From the NCBI GenBank assembly GCA_021234155.1, contig JAJEKV010000049.1:9088036-9152035 (forward strand): 64,000 nucleotides of DNA, written 5' to 3'. The first letter of the stretch is position 1; each line of letters begins with the position of its first letter. Source of the DNA: Isoetes taiwanensis. Taxonomy: Eukaryota > Streptophyta > Lycopodiopsida > Isoetales > Isoetaceae. The notes under the pieces are model-generated. The model worked only from the letters and a program-made list of their open reading frames with translations. It had not been told where the DNA came from and did no database searches. Shown here in pieces: positions 56,699-64,000 of the stretch. The translations under genes were made by a program, and so were the position numbers.

Positions 56699-58151
56699 CA
56701 ACTTCCAGTGCCAAAGAGAACCTATAAAAGACAGAAATGATTCTATATGATTTTGTAAAAATTAATGCTCTAGAGTAGGACCGATTTGTTCATTACAATT
56801 CATAAATAAGAAGATACATAGAGGCCTTGAAATTTGAAAATAGTAATGGAACTTAAAAAAAATATGTTCTAGACCAAGAAGGGGGGAGGGGGGATTGCAT
56901 TTGAACTTGGGAAATGGAGCTGAGAGTCGTAATCGAATCCAAAAACCTGGATGATTAGATTCTTCCTCATTAACTTCTAGATCTACAAAGATAGGATGCT
57001 TCAGAAAGAGATTTCATAGCACTCTTTGAGTCGACCCGACTTCTGCTTGATGCAATGGAGAAGTCGGAAGAAATTTTCAATCATTGTTTGTAATTTTCCA
57101 CACTGGCAATGTAAAAATATGAACATCCAACGAATGATAACCATTTGTGCTAATGTGGATATGCATGAGGATATGGAGAATTGTAACAAATGTTATAAGA
57201 GGGGTTAGGGAAGCATGCTAAAAAAAACGGAGGAGGGAGAGGGAGAGGGAGAAATCCCAGGAAGAAGCCGAAAGAACGACAAAGTTGAATTAAAAGTAAA
57301 TAAAACTACCGATTTGCCTTTTTTTTTTTTCTTCTTTTTTTCCCCTCTAGAAACCTTAATGGGCATGAATTTCCTAAAGATGAGAACGACGTTTCTGATA
57401 ACAACGATCTGGAACCCCACTTTGTTGAAATGTCAGACCCTTGGGAACGCGTTTCGAGATGGGACCACGTTCAAAACGAGAATGCGTTCGATCTATGGGC
57501 TATGAAGCATAGAAAGAATTAATGACATGTACTTTTATAAGACTATTTCAGTAAGCAATTGGTATGGTTAATTACAACCAATGTTGAAAATAATGGAGTG
57601 CAATTGTTAGTAGTTAGTCACTTGTAGAGTCATTGCAAGTGTTACGAGGATATGACATGCCTATCATAGATCTGGGTGAAGGCATGCTAGAGATATGACA
57701 TGCCTATCATAGATCTGGGTGAGGGCATGCTAGAGCCATAGATAAAAGAAAGACATGTGAATTTCTTAGCAAGATATTTAGGATTTAAGTTGGTTTTAAC
57801 ATGAGAATTTTTTATATTTAAGACATTTGAAGTGCCAAAAGATCCAAAAATGCAAGTCAACTAAGCTACAATATGTACATGCTTTTTTGTGATTAGGTCT
57901 ATGAAGTTATGAATGTTGGTACATGTTCTTTAACATGATTGCGACCAGGTTTACGAAATTATGAGTGTGGGTCTTATTATATGAATGTCGGCCTTGTGGG
58001 GTTTCACCATCATGATAATAGAAACTAGTATGACTTGTTCCAAGAAAGAGAATAAGAACTAGAAGGAAACAATAGCTTGCAATTGAGGTTCTAAATTAGA
58101 CTATGTGTAAAAGTTCGCTATAATCTTTAGAAATAAAAATGACAATGTCGT
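56699..58151. repeat. ~1-kb tandem unit, copy R2, with ~450 bp extra
   Basis: Same unit, but carrying a unique segment about 57112-57560 absent from R1 and R3. That segment holds a purine tract (ggagagggagagggag, 57233) and a T-rich run (57320-57342). A 2-bp deletion (ataggatgc versus ataggatatgc) breaks the 82-codon minus frame here. Confidence 0.85.
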
Positions 58152-59090
58152 CAACTTCCAGCGCCAAAGAGAACCTATAAAAGACAGAAATGATTCTATA
58201 TGATTTTGTAAAAATTAATGCCCTAGAGTAGGACCGATTTGTTCATTACAATTCATAAATAAGCAATTACATAGAGGCCTTGAAATTTGCAAATAGTAAT
58301 GGAAACTAAAGAAAAATTTATTCTAGACCAAGAAGGGGGGAGGGGGGGTTGCATTTGAACTTGGGAAATGGAGCTGAGAGTCGTAATCGAATCCAAAAAC
58401 CTGGATGATTAGATTCTTCCTCATTAACTTCTAGATCTACAAAGATAGGATATACTTCAGAAAGAGATTTCGTAGCACTCTTTGAGTCGACCCAACTTCT
58501 GCCTGATGCAATGGAGAAGTCAGAAGAAATTTTCAAATATTTGTGATTTTCCACACCATCGATGTGTATGGTTAATTACAACCAATGTTGAAAATAATGG
58601 AGTGCAATTGTTAGTAGTTAGTCACTTCTAGAGTCATTACAAGTGATACGAGAATATGACATGCCTATCATAGATCTGGGTGAGGGCATGCTAGAGCCGT
58701 AGATAAGACATGTGAATTTCTTAGCGAGATATTTAGGATTTATATTGGTTTTAACATGAGAATTTTTTATATTTAAGACATTTGAAGTGCCAGAAGATCC
58801 AAAAATGCAAGTCAACTAAGCTACAATATGTACATGCTTTTTAATATGACAATGATTAGGTCTATGAAATTATGAATGCTGATACATGTTCTTTAACATG
58901 ATTGTGATCAGGTTTACGAAATTATGAGTGTGGGTCTTGTGATATGAATGTCGGCCTTGTGGGGTTTCATCATCATGATAATAGAAACTAGTAGGACTTG
59001 TTCCACGAAAGAGAATAAGAACTATAGAAGGAAACAATATCTTGCAATTGAGGTTCTAAATTAGAGTATGTGTAAAAGTTGGCTATAATC
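58152..59090. repeat. ~1-kb tandem unit, copy R3
   Basis: Shares the whole order of R1 but only one copy of the gatatgacatgcc internal duplicate. Its minus frame (58554-58318) is intact. Similarity to the array ends at ggctataatc (59090). Confidence 0.88.
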
Positions 59091-59654
59091 GGCAGGTGGC
59101 ATTAAATATTTCGAGAATGATGTATGACATGCAACAACGACAATTCTAACAATTGGAATGTGGACCTCATTGGGTTTGAAAGGTTCCTTGGGAAATTTAT
59201 GTGTATGGATAAAGTCTTTGCCAATAGGACACATTTGAAATTTTTGAACACGGTTTTGGGTGTAATCGACAGGATATTTATTTGAATTGATGTTTGTGCC
59301 AATGCAAGTATTTTGCTATGTTTAGGGTGATTTTCTATTACAGGCACATCTTATATGACACCATTTTATGATGTCACATCATGTTTAAGACATGTCTTAT
59401 TTTTATTATTTTTCCATTCTAACAAATAAGACAGTCCTAATAATATAAGATATGTCTTAAAAGTTTACATTTTCCATTAAGTGACATGAGACATGTCCTT
59501 TAAATTTTAATTCAACATAGCAATACTTTACATAAAGACAACACAACATTAAATTCAAATGAATCATCCTCCATGTTTGCAACATTACATTTGTTTACTT
59601 CATACAAAGCTCTAGGTAATGCCTTCCTTCTTGCTCTAGTATCATCATTACTGC
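59091..59654. other. no gene seen; acatgtc-type palindromes
   Basis: taagacatgtctta is a perfect 14-bp palindrome at 59388-59401. Relatives aagatatgtcttaa (59447) and gagacatgtcctt (59489) suggest a small inverted-repeat element. Confidence 0.45.
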
Positions 59655-59872
59655 AAAGGTTTTTCCCTTGAAAACCTTTCGAGGCAGGGGTTTTTTAATC
59701 CTAGTAGTAATGATTGTACTAGCCCATTGTATGGGTCCCATGACTATTGGTCTCCGTGGACGTTAAAAAACTATTCTATTCTATTCTATTCTATTCTATT
59801 CTATTCTATTCTATTCTATTCTATTCTATTCTATTCTATTCTATTCTATTCTATTCTATTCTATTCTATTCT
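59655..59872 (+). mobile_element. LINE 3' end with long TTCTA tail
   Basis: ggtctccgtggacgttaaaa (59749-59768) is followed by about 20 copies of TATTC/TTCTA to 59872. The 3' UTR shares wording with LINE 3 (19860-19985). It abuts the Harbinger transposase C-terminus, whose stop codon is provided by the repeat, so the LINE probably inserted into and truncated that element. Confidence 0.7.
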
Positions 59873-61060
59873 TGCAGTATCTTCCAATTGATAACTGAGT
59901 GTAACCACTTCCTCTTGAACATCAGAATCTGAAGCATTCGCAACATCATCACAAGCCACACCTAATTCTCGTAAAGCATCTCTAGCAGCATTATTCCTAC
60001 ATTCCTTTAGCTCCTCTTGGGCTTCCCTGATCCAAATTTCATCAAAAGCATCATTGTGAATAATACATAAGTTATGTAGAACTAGACACGCCAAAACAAC
60101 TAGCAGAACATGCTTCAAATGCATCTCCATTTTCTTCAATAATATACAAAAACGAGCCTTTAGTATACCAAATGCCTATTCACGAACATCCTGGTGCTAG
60201 ACTGAATGAAATTCCAATGTTTCTGTACTGGGGTAAATTCTGGGCCTACATTCAAACATGGTGCCAACAGCCAATTCATAGCATTGTAACTCGCATCACC
60301 TAATATGCAGTAATTGCCCATTTGACTAGAGGTAAATGGTGCAATCAGATGTTCTTTGAAATAATGCCCAATCGTGTATACTTACTGCCCAACCAACAAC
60401 ATAATCCTATATTGGATACCTGGAATCAACAATGATTTGTATAAGAATGGAGTGAAAGCCTTTCCTATTGTAATAACTAGGAACATGCTTTATAGGAGCT
60501 GTTTTATGAATATGGCTGGCATCCACTGCCCCAATCACATTGGGAATGACATGCTTGGCCTCGAAGCCAGTTGCATATTTCTTACCAGTACTCATGGAGG
60601 GCCAAATAAGACCACAATGCAGTTCTTCCCTCTTTATTTTAACTACCTGACAAAATTCTATAACACATCTATAAGCTGTAGTGATGTCGCTTCCATATAA
60701 TTCTGGTACCACAGGGAGTGTTGAACCACTTGCAAGGCGAGTTAATGCAATAGCCAATTTTATCAGGACTTCCAAAGTGAACCTTAGGTGTGTGTCCTTC
60801 CTCTCTAGCACCGGATGTAACACACTGCACAACCATTCAAAGATTGCCCATGACACCCTCACCTTCTGACAAAACATTTTATCTGTGTGACTATGTGGCA
60901 AGATGTTTTCGTAGTATCTTTCTATGCACTTTTACACCCAACAACTCCTTTGCTGCCTTGTCGTGAAATTCATCTTCTGTACCAACTTGAGCGCTTGCAC
61001 ACATGCATACATGTATCTCTTGGATGATGATGCCTCACTGGTCCTTAACCTCTCCAGCAT
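59861..61060 (-). pseudogene. PIF/Harbinger DDE transposase, decayed
   Basis: Minus strand. From ATG near 61060: MLERLRTSEASSSKRYMYAC, a stop near 60935, then RVSWAIFEWLCSVLHPVLER, VPELYGSDITTAYR, NVIGAVDASHIHKTAP and YNRKGFHSILIQIIVDS (first Asp in G-A-V-D-A-S-H). A broken stretch 60406-60140 still reads GWAVSIHDWALFQRTS, LGDASYNAM (second Asp) and DVRE-stop-AFGILKARF (Glu). The last part (60139-59861) is KKMEMHLKHVLLVVLACLVL, HNLCIIHND. All three catalytic residues are traceable, but stops and frameshifts kill it. No terminal inverted repeats recognised; the C-terminal end is cut by the LINE tail. Confidence 0.88.
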
Positions 61061-61991
61061 TTTGAAGGACTGCAATATTTAGCATATTCATAGGAGGCTA
61101 TATCGAGTGACTTGGATCCATTGGGAAACACAATTCTGAAGACGAATTAGAATACAACACATGAGAATGGGCAACCGAGGAAAAAGTCTCAGCAAGCATG
61201 ACCATGTAGCAAGCTAGCCATGATACAACAGACTCATATAAGTCAAATTGAAGATAAAGATATGCATTTTAGCCATACTATATTAGCTGGACTGAGTATA
61301 TTAGATGGGATGAAACTCATGATGTGATTGTACTAATTAAGTACGGGAAAATCCAAATAAAAAGCTAAGTACAGCTCTCCTACGGCAGCAATGAACATAA
61401 GAGTAACGGGCAGGATATAGCCTTCAAACCTTAAAACTAATCCTATCCTGAGTTTGACCAATGCTAAGTCTAAACTAGGGCCAATGTTTACTTAAAATGG
61501 GTAGCACTAGTTGAAAATGATGACACGGTAGTATTGTCTGATTACTAAAGCTAACTACCAATATTTTGGTTAAATCTTTAACTTGTTTGTTATGCTAAAC
61601 TATGGTAGTGAGTAGCGAGCAGGATTAGCTGGCCCATTCCATCAGTTACTGCCCCAGGATTAGCAGCTCACCACCGGTCATATAGCTGCCCCGTTCCATC
61701 AATTACTACCCCAGGATTAGTAGCTCGCTATCAGTCAAATAGCTGCCTCGTTCCACTAGTTACTACCCCAGCAGCATAGATTCTGCCCCAGCAGCATGTA
61801 TATGAAAATTAAAAAGTCCTAGGTTCCCTTTAGGCCCCATAAACATAACAAATGGCACTATTATCACATACAATTTAAGATGGAACTCACAATTCAAAAT
61901 GGTCGGATAAGCTGTTGGATGTACATTTAATGAAGCTGCACCCTAGAAATGAAATGTCATCTTTTTACTTTTATTGGCAGAGGATGGTTGA
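61061..61991. other. no gene seen; ~57-bp tandem repeat inside
   Basis: AT-rich flank between the Harbinger element and the LTR. 61624-61790 holds three units built on gattagYagctc and ccccRttccatcaRttact plus accccag, with ~57-bp spacing. Confidence 0.6.
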
Positions 61992-62615
61992 TGTTGGAAT
62001 ATAAATATGCTGACTAAGCATAATGTGCTGAAACAGCAGTGGTTCAGCACTTAGCACACAGGTGCTGAGATGGTGCTGAAATGTACAGAAGGCAGCACTT
62101 TGTCAGCACTGAGCACCGACCCTAAATCAGTGCCGTAATTAATGGGCGGTGGTTAAACGGTAGACTACTATTCTTAGTCTCACCGGTTGTATATATTGAT
62201 TGTACGTTATGTACTATGCAATGCTCAGAAGTAGAGATTGTATTTCCCATTGCTTTTTCTCAATAGATTTTTTCTTGTCTTCTATTCTAGGGTGTAAATA
62301 TGGTAATGCTACCCAAAAAGCACCATCCGGACAAGTGCTTTAGGTGCTTTGCTTGAAGACATTTTTCTTCAACGACCTTAGAGTTGTTACTTAAAAAACA
62401 ATATATATGATGTAGGAAGGCAAGGAGCGATGATATAGATCTCGTGGAGGAGCGTACAAATTGTGGAGGTCAAGTTATGACACATTTTTTCTTAGTCATA
62501 GGTGCTTTAGGTGCTATGTGCTTTCGCGCTTTTTTGGGTAGCATTACCATATTTACACCCTCTATCTCTTGAGTCGATCTTGCGGGTTTGTGCTGGTTTT
62601 GCACTAGTTCTATCA
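61992..62615 (+). repeat. copia 5' LTR, 624 bp
   Basis: Starts tgttggaatata and ends ttctatca, immediately followed by tggtatcagacgc (62616-62628), close to the initiator-Met tRNA primer-binding site of plant copia elements (tggtatcagagc). The 5' third is dense in gtgctga / cagcac words. The LTR contains a MITE of 271 bp, so its original length was about 350 bp. Confidence 0.8.
62290..62560. mobile_element. 271-bp MITE inside the LTR
   Basis: Left end gggtgtaaatatggtaatgc plus tacccaaaaagc; right end is its complement. The ~32-bp terminal inverted repeats match almost perfectly. Flanks are tcta at 62286-62289 and tcta at 62561-62564, a possible 4-bp duplication (a shorter duplication is possible if the ends are read one base out). 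No coding capacity; an inner gctttaggtgct is repeated. Confidence 0.85.
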
Positions 62616-62937
62616 TGGTATCAGACGCTTTCTTGATGGAAGAATAGAGCAAGCTATTGGAGAAGCATCCAAATTGGATTGGCCATTGTTCTTTGGCTGA
62701 GATTTGGTGGTGGAAAATCTCATTTACAGCATTGGAGAAGATTCTTGTTTTTTGGCCTGGAGGAAGTGTTTTGGAAGAGTGATTCGGATTTTCCAACAAG
62801 TTCTGGTGTGAGATTCGAGTTTGCCAAGACCTTTTTGGTGACAAAATTCAAGATTTAACTTTTCTAGTGGGTGCTTTGTTTGGTGACGAATTTGTTTTCT
62901 CAACCATCTTTTTGGCTGCTGAAAGTAGGAGGAATTC

Positions 62938-63594
62938 ATGGATCCATTCAAGTTCTCACAGAATGCAAAGCTCACTAATAATAATTACCATGCTTGGAAG
63001 AAGTTCATGGTGAATTATTTGATATTTAGTGACATGGGAGCGGTGTTTGATGAAGACTTTATCAGCACCAAGTCAGCAGATGTTGGCAGGGTAAACCAGA
63101 AAGCTTGTGCTCTTGTCAAAATATTGGCTGAAGAGACAATTGGTCATGAAATCAACCATTTTACTGAGTTTAAGGAGATGTGGTCTCATTTGGAGAAGTC
63201 TCTTGATAGCAAGGGTATGGCTACTCAAATGCTGATCCAGAACAAAATGAGACATGCCCAATTAGGTGATTTCAAATCTGTCACAGCATACCTTACTCAG
63301 ATGAAGCAATGGCGCTTGGATTACATGGCTGCTGGTGGAGTGCTATCTGAAAAACAGCTGATTCAAGATATCTTGGTTGGTCTTCCTCCTTCGTATGATA
63401 TTATCTCTTCGAATATCAAGTACAAGGAGAAGATTGATATAGCCAAAGTAACCATTCTACTGCAACAAGAGGAGTTGGTGCAGAAGCAAAGGGATGGGAG
63501 AGTGGACCATGCTAATTTTGTGTCTACTTCTCGGGCTGACACCAAGAAGAAGTTTGTTGATAGCAAAGACTCTAGGAAGTCGAGAAAAATGTGA
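62938..63594 (+). CDS. copia gag
   Basis: 218 codons from ATG 62938. Reads MDPFKFSQNAKLTNNNYHAW, the usual start of plant copia gag (L-x-G/N-x-N-Y-x-x-W), then a UBN2/retrotransposon-gag helical domain (ALVKILAEETIGHEIN, WSHLEKSLDSKGMATQML, GLPPSYDIISSNI). The frame stops at 63592-63594, before the zinc knuckle. Confidence 0.88.
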   Translation: MDPFKFSQNAKLTNNNYHAWKKFMVNYLIFSDMGAVFDEDFISTKSADVGRVNQKACALVKILAEETIGHEINHFTEFKEMWSHLEKSLDSKGMATQMLIQNKMRHAQLGDFKSVTAYLTQMKQWRLDYMAAGGVLSEKQLIQDILVGLPPSYDIISSNIKYKEKIDIAKVTILLQQEELVQKQRDGRVDHANFVSTSRADTKKKFVDSKDSRKSRKM

Positions 63595-64000
63595 AGTCCA
63601 AGGTAAGAAATCCAAGGAGTTCAAGTCTTTGGAATTGTGGTGAAAAGGGTCACTACGCTTAGAATTGTAAGAAGGAGAAGAAAAGCTCAAAGGATAGTGA
63701 CACGAGAAGCCAATGGCCAGCCAACTCTAAGGGAGAGACAAGTCTTTGCTTGCGTGTGCCACTTTTGATGCCGAATATCCGAATCTTCGCAGCGGCCGCC
63801 AGCACCCTCTGAAGGACCGGATTTTGGACTCGTGAGCAACGATTCATCTTACCGGAGATTCAGATGTGTTTTCTGAACTTGAACCTCGATCAGGAGGTGG
63901 TGTGAAGATGGGTGATGGATACTCTCTTCCTATCACAGGAAAGGGGATTGTAGCTTTTCAATTGCATGGACGTGATGTAGTTAGTAAGGTGAGGAATGTC
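63595..64000 (+). pseudogene. copia zinc knuckle and protease, broken
   Basis: Beyond the gag stop the knuckle reads WNCGEKGHYA-stop-NC (expected CX2CX4HX4C with one stop), then in another frame WILDS-stop-ATIHLTGDSD followed by GVKMGDGYSLPITGKGI. The catalytic D-S-G has Gly changed to TGA, so protease and all downstream pol would not be made from this copy. Confidence 0.8.

Larger units (their letters stand above)
62616..64000 (+). mobile_element. Ty1/copia internal region, 5' part (runs off the window)
   Basis: Primer-binding site at 62616, untranslated leader to 62937, then gag and protease. The rest of pol and the 3' LTR lie beyond the window. Together with the LTR at 61992 this is a plus-strand element separate from the minus-strand copy at 34310-38128; LTR sequences differ, so they are different families. 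Confidence 0.85.

Noticed and set aside
59747-59932. 61-codon frame of repeating F-Y-S-I-L
   Set aside because: Pure translation of the TTCTA microsatellite.

Overview
This window looks like the nuclear genome of a land plant, rich in transposable elements and poor in genes. The support is direct: a malectin-type leucine-rich-repeat receptor kinase, an NFD4/nodulin-like MFS remnant, the 5' part of a GH32 acid invertase, two Ty1/copia elements, a PIF/Harbinger transposase, plant-type LINEs and PPR-like scraps, all in AT-rich DNA with canonical GT-AG splice sites. The C-terminal part of an FTR1-type iron permease and the size of the repeat fraction would suit a seedless plant such as a fern or lycophyte better than a flowering plant, but that is inference. 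I see no rRNA gene, no convincing tRNA gene, no CRISPR array and no prokaryotic operon.

Layout. 0.6-6.4 kb is a nested transposon: a 5'-truncated L1-like LINE with a poly-A tail and a 16-bp target-site duplication, interrupted by a 4.2-kb element with CAGGGTAA ends and a near-perfect 9-bp duplication; that element carries a second LINE, interrupted in turn by a 1.65-kb insertion with a ~200-bp-arm foldback. 6.4-15.2 kb is mostly non-coding: a putative membrane-protein exon, an NFD4-like pseudogene, a GC-rich hairpin, many short tandem repeats and an unrecognised gene fragment present twice. 15.3-16.1 kb has the GC3-rich FTR1-like C-terminus followed by a LINE 3' tail. 18.6-20.0 kb is another LINE. 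20.6-24.5 kb is an unrecognised, decayed multi-exon gene or large transposon ORF (basic coiled-coil N-terminus, Cys-rich block, conserved C-terminal motifs). 24.5-32.0 kb is nearly gene-free. 32.0-33.3 kb is an unrecognised multi-exon gene on the minus strand.

34.3-38.1 kb is a minus-strand Ty1/copia element with one LTR and a truncated gag, abutting another retroelement-like 3' end (to ~39.4 kb). 39.6-42.7 kb is the receptor kinase (minus strand), with one clear kinase intron, a 412-bp hairpin-bearing insertion in the LRR region and a 14-bp tandem duplication at a frameshift. 44.5-48.0 kb has repeats, a strong palindrome, the truncated invertase with a TATA box, and PPR-like scraps. 49.6-55.8 kb is a near-identical 3.09-kb tandem duplication, each copy carrying an FCP1/NIF phosphatase-like fragment, running into a ~1-kb unit repeated three times (to 59.1 kb). 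59.7-61.1 kb is a LINE tail next to a decayed PIF/Harbinger transposase. 62.0-64.0 kb is the 5' half of a plus-strand Ty1/copia element whose LTR contains a 271-bp MITE.

No two genes here appear to form a pathway. The main story is layered transposition and local duplication breaking up genes: several reading frames (outer LINE, second LINE RT, receptor-kinase LRR) become continuous again when an insertion is conceptually removed, which gives a relative order of events.
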